64,000 nt of DNA, taken from assembly GCF_030705305.1 (NCBI RefSeq), contig NZ_JAUZEE010000006.1, positions 1-64,000 on the forward strand, written 5' to 3'. This DNA comes from Leptothrix discophora (GTDB lineage: Bacteria > Pseudomonadota > Gammaproteobacteria > Burkholderiales > Burkholderiaceae_C). The notes under the pieces are model-generated. The model saw only the letters and a list, made by a program, of their open reading frames with translations, was not told the origin of the DNA and searched no databases. Positions 18,818 to 26,758 of this stretch are shown one piece after another (positions within the stretch are counted from its first letter, which is position 1; each line of letters opens with the position of its first letter). Position numbers and translations under genes: made by a program.

Positions 18818-19819
18818 GTGGCAGGATGGAACCTTCATCGACTACCGGGCTTGCGCCGCTCCAGGACCTTGCCAGTGGAAGAGCATTGCGCCGAATTCGA
18901 TCCCGCCATGTTGCGGGACGTCGCTCCGACGCTGGGAGACATGATGGCCCGAGTCGGCAGAGACCTGCTGCGCCAGCGATGGCGCACCCCCGTGGATCCG
19001 GCCAGGCCGGTCGGCGGCGTTCCGCACCTGGTGGCCGGCAACACGGCGCCCGAGCTGCAGCTCTCGCGCATCGTCGAGCTGGAAATCATTCCGCGCCTGA
19101 TGCTGCTGCACGGTGACGTGGCTTCGCCGCGTCAGCCTTCGCGGCAGGACTTCGCGATCACCGCGGCCCACGTCGAGACCCTGGCCCACGTGGCCGTGGT
19201 CGGCGACCCGGAGCGCACGGCGCAGTTCGTCCAGGCCCTGATCGCCGCCGGCGCGCCGCTGGAGCAGATCTTCCTGCAACTGCTGTCACCAGCGGCCAAG
19301 CTGATGGGCGAGTTCTGGGCCGAGGACGTCTACAACTTCTCCGAGGTCACGATCGGCCTGTGGCGCCTGCAGCAGGTGCTGCACGAGCACAGCAGGGGCT
19401 TCCGCCTGAGCGGCACGGCCGGCCAGGGCCGGCGCGCGTTGCTGGCGGCGGCACCGGGCTCGCAGCACACCTTTGGCGTGGCCATGCTGAGCGAGTTCTT
19501 CGCCCGCGACGGCTGGCTTGTCCAGTACGAACCGAAGGCGGTGTGGCACGACCTCCGGGCCGTGGCCAGTGCCGATTGGTACGACCTATTCGGCCTGTCT
19601 GTCGGAATGGACACTTCGGTGGTGTCTGTGGCCTCTGCTATTCTCGATTTGCGTCGTGCCAGCCGGAACCCCAAGCTGTTTGTCATGGTCGGCGGCCCGG
19701 CGATTGCCCAGGTGCCTGATCTCGCAGAACGCTGCGGGGCCGACGCGATGGCCACCGATGCCACGTCGGCGGTGACCACCGCGAACCGCTGGCTGGGGTC
19801 GATGCGACGCGAAGGCTGA
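18818..19819 (+). CDS. ppaA: Cobalamin-binding antirepressor PpaA/AerR
   Basis: B12-binding-domain regulator that in Rhodobacter antagonises or modulates the PpsR/CrtJ repressor; here its gene lies directly beside ppsR. The C-terminal half has the Rossmann-like cobalamin domain. The usual DxHxxG appears as SQHTFG, retaining the His, and the later blocks LFGLSVGMDTSV and KLFVMVGGPAIA are typical. A helical region precedes it. The start is uncertain. GTG 18818 (or 18815) follows a strong GAGGAG at 18805-18810, while ATG 18908 is the first in-frame ATG. An ATG at 18826 is in another frame. About 333 residues from GTG 18818. Confidence 0.85.
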   Translation: MAGWNLHRLPGLRRSRTLPVEEHCAEFDPAMLRDVAPTLGDMMARVGRDLLRQRWRTPVDPARPVGGVPHLVAGNTAPELQLSRIVELEIIPRLMLLHGDVASPRQPSRQDFAITAAHVETLAHVAVVGDPERTAQFVQALIAAGAPLEQIFLQLLSPAAKLMGEFWAEDVYNFSEVTIGLWRLQQVLHEHSRGFRLSGTAGQGRRALLAAAPGSQHTFGVAMLSEFFARDGWLVQYEPKAVWHDLRAVASADWYDLFGLSVGMDTSVVSVASAILDLRRASRNPKLFVMVGGPAIAQVPDLAERCGADAMATDATSAVTTANRWLGSMRREG

Positions 19820-19835
19820 CCCCCTCCCGGGCCGG

Positions 19836-19900
19836 CCGGATGTCCGGGACAACGGACGTCCGGCTCCCATCCATCTGGAAACTGCGGCCGTGAGGCCGCA
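19836..19900. terminator. Two stem-loops between ppaA and ppsR
   Basis: The first hairpin, 19836-19863, has an 11-bp stem (CCGGATGTCCG against CGGACGTCCGG, one G-T pair) with a 6-base loop. The second, 19883-19900, is TGCGGCC-GTGA-GGCCGCA. Neither is followed by a T-tract. They could attenuate read-through from ppaA into ppsR or stabilise RNA ends, setting the ratio of antirepressor to repressor. Confidence 0.5.
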
Positions 19901-19926
19901 TCGGCGAAGAACACACAGGGCGCTCG

Positions 19927-21423
19927 ATGCACAACGTCGGCACATCGATCGAACAATGGTCGGAGAACCCGCGGCTGTACTTCGCTGATCTGGAGGCCGA
20001 GGTGACGGCCGCCGTGATCGCGGCTTCCGCGGATCTGGCGCTCGTGCTCGATGGGCAGGGCGTCATCCGTGACCTGTCGATCCGCGGCCCGCAGCAGACC
20101 GAGTTGTCCGACGTGCGCCAGTGGGTCGGCCGCCGCTGGGTCGAGACCGTGTCCGTCGAGAGCCGCGGCAAGATCAGCTCGATGCTGGAAACGGCGGCTC
20201 GCGAGGCCGCCAGCGGTGGCCCGGAAACCGGTGCCGCGCGGCCCGAGCGTCAGGTCAACCATCCGCTGTCGGGCGGCCAGGAATTGCCGGTCAGCTACAG
20301 CGTCGTGCCACTGGGCAGCCAGGGCCGCGTGCTTGCGCTGGGTCGCAACCTCGGTGCGCTGGCGGCGGTGCAGCAGCGACTGGTCGACGCGCAGCAGTCG
20401 ATGGAACGCGACTACCTGCGCCTGCGCCACACCGAGGCCCGCTACCGCCTGCTGTTCGAGGCCGTTGACGAGGCCTTGCTGGTGGTCGATGCCAACACCT
20501 TCAACGTCTTCGAGCACAACGCCGCCGCTGCCCGCCTGCTCGGCGAGAACAGCCGCCGCATCATCGGTCGGCCGGTGATCGACTTCCTCGCCGTGCCCAG
20601 CCAGGCCGGCGCCCAGGCCCTGCTGGCGCTGGGCCGCAACGCCGGTCGCGGCGAGAGCGATGAGCTCCGTCTGGCCGGCAACGCTGCGCCGATGCGCATG
20701 GTGGTGTCGCTGTTCAGGCAGGAGAACGCCTCGCTGCTGCTGCTGCGCCTGATCGACCTCACCGGCCCGGCCGCCACGGCCGAGGATCGTCCGGTCAGCG
20801 AGGCCGAGAGCCTGAGCCTGACCCAGGTCGTCAACGCGATGCCCGATGCCTTCGTGCTGACCGACATGCACGGCCGTGTGCTGGCCGCCAACCCGGCCTT
20901 CACGAACATGCTTCAACTGCCGCCGGGCGACGCCGTGATCGGCCAGCCGCTGGACCGCTGGCTCGGCCGTTCTTCGGTCGACCTCAACGTGCTGATCAGC
21001 AACCTGCGCCAGCACGGCACGCTGAGGCTGTTCCCGACCACGCTGCGCAGCGCCTACGGCGAGCCCGGCCAGATCGAGATCTCCGCCGTGGCGGTTGCGG
21101 ATGCGCAGCCGCCCTGCCTGGGCTTCTCGATCCGCGATGTCTCGCGTCGCCTGCCGGCCGATGGCCGCAGCAACCGACAGCTGCCGCGCTCGGCCGACCA
21201 GCTCACCAACCTGGTGGGTCGCATGCCGCTCAAGGACATCGTCGGCGAGACCGCCGAGCTGATCGAGCGCCTGTGCATCGAGGCCGCGCTGGAGCTGACC
21301 CGCGACAACCGCGCCTCGGCCGCCGAGATGCTGGGCCTCTCGCGCCAGAGCCTCTACGTCAAGCTGCGCCGCTACGGCATCCAGGACATGGGGCAGGGCG
21401 CCGGGTCGGAGTCCGACGCCTGA
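19927..21423 (+). CDS. ppsR: Photosynthesis gene repressor PpsR/CrtJ
   Basis: Redox-responsive transcription factor of 498 residues that represses bch, crt and antenna genes under oxygen by binding TGT-N12-ACA palindromes. An N-terminal PAS-like region is followed by two PAS domains (RYRLLFEAVDEALLVVDA and VVNAMPDAFVLTDMHGRV) and a C-terminal Fis-type helix-turn-helix (NRASAAEMLGLSRQSLYVKL). Two Cys are visible: one in PPCLGF and one in RLCIEAA (about residue 450). The latter appears to match the redox-active Cys beside the HTH in Rhodobacter PpsR/CrtJ. The ribosome site is weak. Matching operators occur at five loci in this window. Confidence 0.95.
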   Translation: MHNVGTSIEQWSENPRLYFADLEAEVTAAVIAASADLALVLDGQGVIRDLSIRGPQQTELSDVRQWVGRRWVETVSVESRGKISSMLETAAREAASGGPETGAARPERQVNHPLSGGQELPVSYSVVPLGSQGRVLALGRNLGALAAVQQRLVDAQQSMERDYLRLRHTEARYRLLFEAVDEALLVVDANTFNVFEHNAAAARLLGENSRRIIGRPVIDFLAVPSQAGAQALLALGRNAGRGESDELRLAGNAAPMRMVVSLFRQENASLLLLRLIDLTGPAATAEDRPVSEAESLSLTQVVNAMPDAFVLTDMHGRVLAANPAFTNMLQLPPGDAVIGQPLDRWLGRSSVDLNVLISNLRQHGTLRLFPTTLRSAYGEPGQIEISAVAVADAQPPCLGFSIRDVSRRLPADGRSNRQLPRSADQLTNLVGRMPLKDIVGETAELIERLCIEAALELTRDNRASAAEMLGLSRQSLYVKLRRYGIQDMGQGAGSESDA

Positions 21424-21456
21424 AGTTTCATGCCAACGATCGTTGACGGTCGATGG

Positions 21457-21474
21457 TGTAAATTTTGATTGACA
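21457..21474. promoter_or_regulatory. PpsR/CrtJ operator upstream of bchG
   Basis: TGTAAATTTTGATTGACA is a perfect TGT-N12-ACA site, 29 bases before the bchG ATG and just after the ppsR stop. It suggests PpsR control of the bchG-bchP-bchID unit independent of ppsR transcription. Confidence 0.8.
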
Positions 21475-21496
21475 AGGCAGGGCCGAGGACCAGAAT
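21469..21496 (+). promoter_or_regulatory. Predicted bchG promoter
   Basis: TTGACA (21469-21474, the right half of the PpsR palindrome), a 16-base spacer, then CAGAAT (21491-21496). Initiation would fall near 21503, which is the bchG ATG itself. The -10 match is four of six, so confidence is modest. Confidence 0.4.
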
Positions 21497-21502
21497 GGTT
21501 CC

Positions 21503-22393
21503 ATGCAGCGCCCCGCCCTCTCGGCCATCGCCGAACTGCTCAAGCCCATCACCTGGTTCCCGCCGATGTGGGCTTTCGCCTGCGGTGTCGTGGCTTCCGG
21601 GCTGCCTGCACAAGGGCGCTGGCCGCTGATCATCGCGGGCGTGCTGCTGGCAGGGCCCTTCGTCTGCGCGACCAGCCAGGCGGTCAACGACTGGTTCGAC
21701 CGCCACGTCGACGCCATCAACGAACCCCATCGCCCGATCCCGTCCGGCCGCATGCCGGGCCGCTGGGGCCTGGGCATCGCGATCGTCTGGACGCTGCTGT
21801 CGCTGCTGCTGGCGACCTCGCTCGGCGTGACCGCCTTGCTCGCGGCGGGTGTCGGCCTGTTGCTGGCCTGGGCCTACAGCGCGCCGCCGATGCGGCTCAA
21901 GCGCAATGGCTGGTGGGGCAACAGCGCCTGCGCGCTCTGCTACGAAGGGCTGGCCTGGCTGACCGGCGCGGCCGTCATGAGCCTGGGCGACTGGCCCGAG
22001 GCTCGCTCGGTCGGGCTGGCGCTGCTCTACAGCGCCGGGGCCCACGGGATCATGACGCTCAACGACTTCAAGTCCATCGAGGGCGACCGCCGCATGGGCA
22101 TCGCCTCGCTGCCGGTCCAGCTGGGCGTGCAGGGTGCCGCGCGTGTCGCCTGCCTGGCCATGGCGGTGCCGCAGGCCGTTGTGGTGGGGCTGCTGCTGCA
22201 CTGGCAGACGCCGCTGCATGCCGCCATCGTCGCGACGCTGCTGGCCGTGCAACTGCTGCTGATGCGCCGCTTCCTGGCCGATCCGCTGGCGCGCGCCACC
22301 TGGTACAGCGCCAACGGCGTGCTGCTCTACGTGCTGGGCATGCTGGCGAGTGCACTGGCGCTGCGTTCGCTCGCGGTGGGGGTGACGTCATGA
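21503..22393 (+). CDS. bchG: Bacteriochlorophyll synthase (bacteriochlorophyllide prenyltransferase)
   Basis: UbiA-family membrane enzyme of 296 residues that attaches the geranylgeranyl or phytyl tail to bacteriochlorophyllide a. About eight transmembrane helices are predicted. The two Asp-rich motifs that bind the prenyl diphosphate through Mg2+ are intact: NDWFDRHVDAINEPHRP and NDFKSIEGDRRMG. The gene starts after a PpsR site and its stop overlaps the following transporter gene (ATGA). Next come bchP and the chelatase genes, so tail addition and reduction are co-transcribed. Confidence 0.97.
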   Translation: MQRPALSAIAELLKPITWFPPMWAFACGVVASGLPAQGRWPLIIAGVLLAGPFVCATSQAVNDWFDRHVDAINEPHRPIPSGRMPGRWGLGIAIVWTLLSLLLATSLGVTALLAAGVGLLLAWAYSAPPMRLKRNGWWGNSACALCYEGLAWLTGAAVMSLGDWPEARSVGLALLYSAGAHGIMTLNDFKSIEGDRRMGIASLPVQLGVQGAARVACLAMAVPQAVVVGLLLHWQTPLHAAIVATLLAVQLLLMRRFLADPLARATWYSANGVLLYVLGMLASALALRSLAVGVTS

Positions 22394-23757
22394 GCGGTCC
22401 GCAACGATTCGGCTGGGGCGGCATCGCCCGCGTCGGCCTGGTGCAGGCGGCCATTGGCGCGATCGTCGTGCTGACGACCTCGACGCTGAACCGCGTGATG
22501 GTGGTCGAGCTGGCCTTGCCGGCCCTGCTGCCGGGGCTGCTGCTGGCCTTGCACCACGTCGTCCAGGTCAGCCGTCCGCGCATGGGGCATGGCTCGGACG
22601 CCAGCCGGCGGCGCACGCCCTGGATCCTTGCCGGCATGCTGATGCTGGCCTTCGGTGGCCTGCTGGCCACGCTGGCGACCACCTGGATGGGCGCGCACCG
22701 CAGCGCCGGCATCGCTCTTGCAGTGCTGGCCTTCGTGCTGATCGGCCTGGGCGTGGCGGCGGCCGGCACCTCCTTGCTGGCCCTGCTGGCGCAGCGGGTG
22801 GTCCCCGAGCGCCGCGCCGCAGCGGCGACCACGGTCTGGATCATGATGATCGCGGGCTTTGTCGTCACCGCCGGGACGGCTGGCCACTTCCTCGACCCCT
22901 ACTCGCCGCAGCGCCTGCTGTGGGTGTCGACCGCCGTGTGCAGCGCCGCGCTGGCATTGACGGTGCTGGCGCTGGCCGGGCTGGAAGGCCGCGCGGTCGT
23001 GACGGGTCCGGAGGCCGGCACCGGACCGGTGCCCGCTGCGGCCCCGCCGTCGACCTTCCGCGCCGCACTGCGCGAGGCCTGGAACGAGCCCGCCGCCCGC
23101 GGCTTCACCGTCTTCGTCTTCGTCTCCATGCTGGCCTACAGCGCCCAGGACCTGATCCTGGAGCCCTTCGTCGGCACCGTGTTCGGACTGACACCGGGCG
23201 GCTCGACCCAGCTGTCGGGCGTCCAGCACGGCGGCACGCTGATGGGCATGCTGCTGGCGGCTGCGGCCGGCAGCCGCTTCGGTGGCCGCGATTGGGGCAG
23301 CCTGCGCAGCTGGGCCCGTGGCGGCTGCCTCGCCAGCGCGCTGACGCTGATCGGGCTGGCGGCGTCCGCCTGGGCCGGACCGGCCTGGCCGCTGCGCGCC
23401 AACGTCTTCCTGCTCGGCGTCGCGACCGGCGCGTTCTCGATCGCCGCCATCGGCTCGATGATGCGGCTGGCCGGCGCCAGCGGACCGGGCCGCGAGGGCC
23501 TGCGCATGGGCCTGTGGGGCGCGGCGCAGGCCATCGCCTTCGCGCTCGGCGGCGTCGTCGGCACCGGCCTGAGCGACCTGGCGCGCTGGTGGCTGGGCAG
23601 CCCGGCGCTGGCCTATGGCGGCGTCTTCCTGATCGAGGCGGCGCTGTTCGTCTGGGCGTCGCGGCTGGTCCATGCCGTCGAACCTGCCGACCCCGCACCC
23701 GCCCGTCGCCTGTCTGTCACCCCGAGGTCCGCCCATGAAGCAGCCGTCCTGTCTTGA
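22390..23757 (+). CDS. PucC-like BCD-family MFS protein (Orf428/Bch2 type)
   Basis: Twelve-helix MFS protein of 455 residues in the bacteriochlorophyll-delivery family, related to LhaA/PucC. The N-terminal block STLNRVMVVELALPALLPG and the RMGHGSDASRRRTPW loop identify the family. Its position between bchG and bchP is conserved in purple bacteria (orf428 of Rhodobacter capsulatus). It probably handles pigment delivery or assembly; no specific substrate has been shown by sequence. It starts in an ATGA overlap with bchG and overlaps the bchP start by 23 bases. Confidence 0.88.
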   Translation: MSGPQRFGWGGIARVGLVQAAIGAIVVLTTSTLNRVMVVELALPALLPGLLLALHHVVQVSRPRMGHGSDASRRRTPWILAGMLMLAFGGLLATLATTWMGAHRSAGIALAVLAFVLIGLGVAAAGTSLLALLAQRVVPERRAAAATTVWIMMIAGFVVTAGTAGHFLDPYSPQRLLWVSTAVCSAALALTVLALAGLEGRAVVTGPEAGTGPVPAAAPPSTFRAALREAWNEPAARGFTVFVFVSMLAYSAQDLILEPFVGTVFGLTPGGSTQLSGVQHGGTLMGMLLAAAAGSRFGGRDWGSLRSWARGGCLASALTLIGLAASAWAGPAWPLRANVFLLGVATGAFSIAAIGSMMRLAGASGPGREGLRMGLWGAAQAIAFALGGVVGTGLSDLARWWLGSPALAYGGVFLIEAALFVWASRLVHAVEPADPAPARRLSVTPRSAHEAAVLS

Positions 23758-24925
23758 CTGTGTCGTCATCGGTGGCGGTCCGGCCGGTGCCACCGCCGCG
23801 CAGCAGCTCGCGCTGGCTGGCCGGCAGGTGCTGCTGCTGGACAAGGCCGGACGCATCAAGCCGTGCGGCGGCGCGATCCCGCCGCGACTGATCCGCGACT
23901 TCGCCATCCCGCCCGAACAGATCGTCGCCCGGGCCACCGCCGCGCGCATGGTCTCGCCGCGTGCAGCGCAGGTCGACATCCCGATCGAGGATGGCTATGT
24001 CGGCATGGTCGACCGCGAGCATTTCGACGCCTGGCTGCGCGAGCGGGCGGCCGATGCGGGGGCGCGCCGTGCCGACGGCCAGTTCGAGCGCCTGGAGCGC
24101 GATCCCGACGGTGTGCGGGTGGTGGTCTACCGCGACGGCGCCGACGGCCAGACCCGGCGCGTGCGCACCCGCAGCGTCGTCGGTGCGGACGGCGCGCGTT
24201 CGCAGGTGGCCGCCCAGGAAGTGCCCGGCGCAGACCGCGGGCGCTGGGTCTACGCCTACCACGAGGTGGTCGCGGTGCCCGAGCAGCGGCCGGCGGATTA
24301 CCTGCCCAGCCGCTGCGAGGTCCACTACGACGGCCGCCTGTCGCCCGACTTCTACGGCTGGGTGTTCCCACATGGCGGCACCGCCAGCATCGGCACCGGC
24401 AGCGCCGACAAGGGCTTCTCCCTGCGCCAGGCAACCCGCGAGCTGCGCCAGCGTGCCGGCCTGGCCGAGGCGACCACGCTGCGCCGCGAGGGCGCGCCGA
24501 TCCCGATGAAGCCGCTGCCGCGCTGGGACAACGGCCGCGACGTGGTGCTGGCCGGCGATGCCGCCGGCGTTGTCGCGCCGGCCTCCGGTGAGGGCATCTA
24601 CTACGCCATGGTCGGCGGCCAACTGGCCGCGCAGTCGGTCGATGAACTGCTGGCCACCGGCGACGTGCGCGCGCTGGCGCGGGCCCGCCAGCGCTTCATG
24701 CGCGAGCATGGCCGGGTGTTCTGGGTGCTGGGCCTGATGCAGCGCTTCTGGTACGCCAGCGACGCGCGGCGCGAGCGCTTCGTCAGCATCTGCCGCGATC
24801 CCGATGTGCAGCAACTCACCTTCGATGCCTACATGAACAAGCGCCTGGTGCGCCGCCGGCCGATGGCCCACGTGCGGATCTTCTTCAAGGACATGGCCCA
24901 TCTGCTGGGCCTCGTGCGGGTGTGA
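23735..24925 (+). CDS. bchP: Geranylgeranyl diphosphate/bacteriochlorophyll reductase
   Basis: FAD-dependent reductase of 396 residues that saturates the geranylgeranyl tail of bacteriochlorophyll to phytyl. The N-terminal dinucleotide motif is VVIGGGPAGATAAQQLALAG, followed by the family block KPCGGAIPP and the second FAD motif VVLAGDAAGVVAPASGEGI. ATG 23735 has a GAGG ribosome site inside the end of the preceding gene. The stop overlaps the tspO start (GTGTGA). Confidence 0.95.
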   Translation: MKQPSCLDCVVIGGGPAGATAAQQLALAGRQVLLLDKAGRIKPCGGAIPPRLIRDFAIPPEQIVARATAARMVSPRAAQVDIPIEDGYVGMVDREHFDAWLRERAADAGARRADGQFERLERDPDGVRVVVYRDGADGQTRRVRTRSVVGADGARSQVAAQEVPGADRGRWVYAYHEVVAVPEQRPADYLPSRCEVHYDGRLSPDFYGWVFPHGGTASIGTGSADKGFSLRQATRELRQRAGLAEATTLRREGAPIPMKPLPRWDNGRDVVLAGDAAGVVAPASGEGIYYAMVGGQLAAQSVDELLATGDVRALARARQRFMREHGRVFWVLGLMQRFWYASDARRERFVSICRDPDVQQLTFDAYMNKRLVRRRPMAHVRIFFKDMAHLLGLVRV

Positions 24926-25413
24926 GGCGGTGGTGGCAGGACTGGCTTCCGACCGACCGCCGCGCCACCGCGCTGGCGGCCCTGGGTGCCGTCGTGCTGG
25001 CCGGACTCGGTGGTCTGGCAACCGACCTGGGGCCCTGGTATGCCGGGCTGCGCCAGCCGGCCTGGAAGCCGCCGGACCTGTGGTTCGGACCGGTCTGGAC
25101 GCTGATCTTCACGCTCGCCGCCTGGTCGGCCGTGCTCGGCTGGCAGGCCGCCGCGCCGGGTGCGCCGCGGCGGCGCTGGCTGCTGGCGATCGGCCTGAAC
25201 GCGCTGCTGAACCTGGGCTGGAGCCTGCTGTTCTTCACCCTCAGGCGGCCCGACTGGGCGCTTGCCGAGGTCGTGCTGCTGGTGCTGTCGGTCGGGATGC
25301 TGATCCGCATCGCGCCGACCTGGCGTGCGGCGGTGCTGCTGTGGCCCTACCTCGCCTGGGTGACCTACGCCTCGACCATCAACGCCGGGGTGGTGCATCT
25401 CAACCCCGCCTGA
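24922..25413 (+). CDS. tspO: TspO/MBR tryptophan-rich sensory protein
   Basis: Five-helix membrane protein of 163 residues with the Trp-rich TspO signature (GLRQPAWKPPDLWFGPVWT; NLGWSLLFF). In Rhodobacter, TspO binds porphyrin intermediates and acts as an oxygen- and light-related negative regulator of pigment genes. Here it is embedded in a bch operon, coupled to bchP by a four-base overlap with a GTG start. An N-terminal extension of about 20 residues precedes the first helix. Confidence 0.92.
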   Translation: MRRWWQDWLPTDRRATALAALGAVVLAGLGGLATDLGPWYAGLRQPAWKPPDLWFGPVWTLIFTLAAWSAVLGWQAAAPGAPRRRWLLAIGLNALLNLGWSLLFFTLRRPDWALAEVVLLVLSVGMLIRIAPTWRAAVLLWPYLAWVTYASTINAGVVHLNPA

Positions 25414-25444
25414 TCGGTCCGGTCTCGCGACGGGGCCTGTGCTG

Positions 25445-25732
25445 ATGGCCGCCGATGCGCTGCGCCTGCTGGTCGACGTCGCGCTGCTCATCAGCGTGGC
25501 CGAGCTGCTCTGGTCGCTCTGGCGCCTGCCGCCCGGTGGCCGGCGTGCAGCGCTGTTGGCCAACCTGGGCGCCGGTCTGGCCCTGATGCTGGGCCTGCGC
25601 TTGAGCCTTTCCGAACCCGGTCCGGCCGGCCATTGGGCCATCCTCGCCTGCCTGGCGCTGGCCGGCCTGTCACACCTGATCGATGTCCGTCTGCGCGGGT
25701 CCGCGGGTCGCAGCCGGTCGAAACCGGCCTGA
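25445..25732 (+). CDS. Small membrane protein of unknown function between tspO and bchI
   Basis: Predicted 95-residue protein with three hydrophobic stretches (LRLLVDVALLISVAELLWSL; AALLANLGAGLALMLGLRLSL; WAILACLALAGLSHLI) and a basic C-terminal tail. ATG 25445 is used, but GTG 25439 is equally open. There is no recognisable domain. It lies 31 bases after tspO and nine before bchI, all on one strand, so it is probably co-transcribed with the chelatase genes. A role in pigment synthesis or its regulation is inferred from position only. Confidence 0.65.
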   Translation: MAADALRLLVDVALLISVAELLWSLWRLPPGGRRAALLANLGAGLALMLGLRLSLSEPGPAGHWAILACLALAGLSHLIDVRLRGSAGRSRSKPA

Positions 25733-25741
25733 AAGAACACC

Positions 25742-26758
25742 ATGTCCGTGCCGTATCCGTTTTCCGCCATCGTCGGCCAGCAGGAGATGAAGCTCGCGAT
25801 CCTCGTCGCGGCCATCGAGCCGGCCATCGGCGGCGTGCTGGTGCTGGGCGACCGCGGCACCGGCAAGTCGACGGCGGTGCGCGGCCTGGCCGCGCTGCTG
25901 CCCAAGATGCGTGCGGTGCGTGGCTGTGCCTACCACTGCGACCCGGCCTCGCACCACAGCTGCGGCGACTGCGGCGGCGACCGCAAGGCCCGCGTCGAGC
26001 GCGTGCCGGTGCCGGTGGTCGACCTGCCGCTGGGCGCCAGCGAGGACCGCGTCGTCGGCGCGCTGGACCTCGAACGCGCGCTGGGCCAGGGCGTCAAGGT
26101 CTTCGAGCCGGGGCTGCTGGCCAAGGCCCACCGCGGCTTTCTCTACATCGACGAGGTCAACCTGCTGGAAGACCACCTGGTCGACCTGCTGATCGACGTC
26201 GCCGCCTCCGGCGAGAACGTGGTCGAGCGCGAGGGCCTGAGCGTGCGCCACCCGGCCCGCTTCGTGCTGGTCGGCAGCGGCAACCCGGAGGAAGGCGAGC
26301 TGCGCCCGCAGCTGCTGGACCGCTTCGGGCTGTCGGTCGAGGTCCGCACGCCGCGCGAGATCGCCGAGCGGGTCGAGATCGTGCGCCGCCGCGATGCCTA
26401 CGAGCGCGACCCCGAGGCCTTCGCCACCCGCTGGTCCAAGGCCGACGCGGCGGTGCGCCGCCAGATCGAGCGCGGCCGCGACAAGCTCGCCACGCTGGAC
26501 GTCTCCGACGAGGTCCTGACCCAGGCCGCGCGGCTGTGCCAGGCGGTCGGCAGCGATGGCCTGCGCGGCGAGCTGACCCTCATGCGCGCGGCCCGCGCCG
26601 TCGCTGCGCTGGACGGTGCCGAACAGGTCACCACCGCCCACCTGCGCCAGGTTGCCGCCCCGTCGCTGCGCCATCGCCTGCGCCGCAACCCGCTGGACGA
26701 CACCGGCTCGGGCGAGCGCATCGAGCGCGCGCTGGGCGAGCTGTTCGAGCCGGCCTGA
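25742..26758 (+). CDS. bchI: Magnesium chelatase ATPase subunit I
   Basis: AAA+ ATPase (338 residues) that drives Mg2+ insertion together with BchD and BchH. Walker A is GDRGTGKST at residues 36-44 and Walker B is GFLYIDEVN. Sensor and arginine-finger blocks follow (VGSGNPEEGELRPQLLDRFG). The Cys-rich insert (CAYHCDP, HSCGDCGG) is characteristic of bacterial BchI. The stop abuts the bchD ATG directly. Confidence 0.97.
   Translation: MSVPYPFSAIVGQQEMKLAILVAAIEPAIGGVLVLGDRGTGKSTAVRGLAALLPKMRAVRGCAYHCDPASHHSCGDCGGDRKARVERVPVPVVDLPLGASEDRVVGALDLERALGQGVKVFEPGLLAKAHRGFLYIDEVNLLEDHLVDLLIDVAASGENVVEREGLSVRHPARFVLVGSGNPEEGELRPQLLDRFGLSVEVRTPREIAERVEIVRRRDAYERDPEAFATRWSKADAAVRRQIERGRDKLATLDVSDEVLTQAARLCQAVGSDGLRGELTLMRAARAVAALDGAEQVTTAHLRQVAAPSLRHRLRRNPLDDTGSGERIERALGELFEPA

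Noticed and set aside
18826-19116. ATG-started frame overlapping ppaA
   Set aside because: The product has no B12 or other domain features and is out of frame with the conserved AerR sequence.
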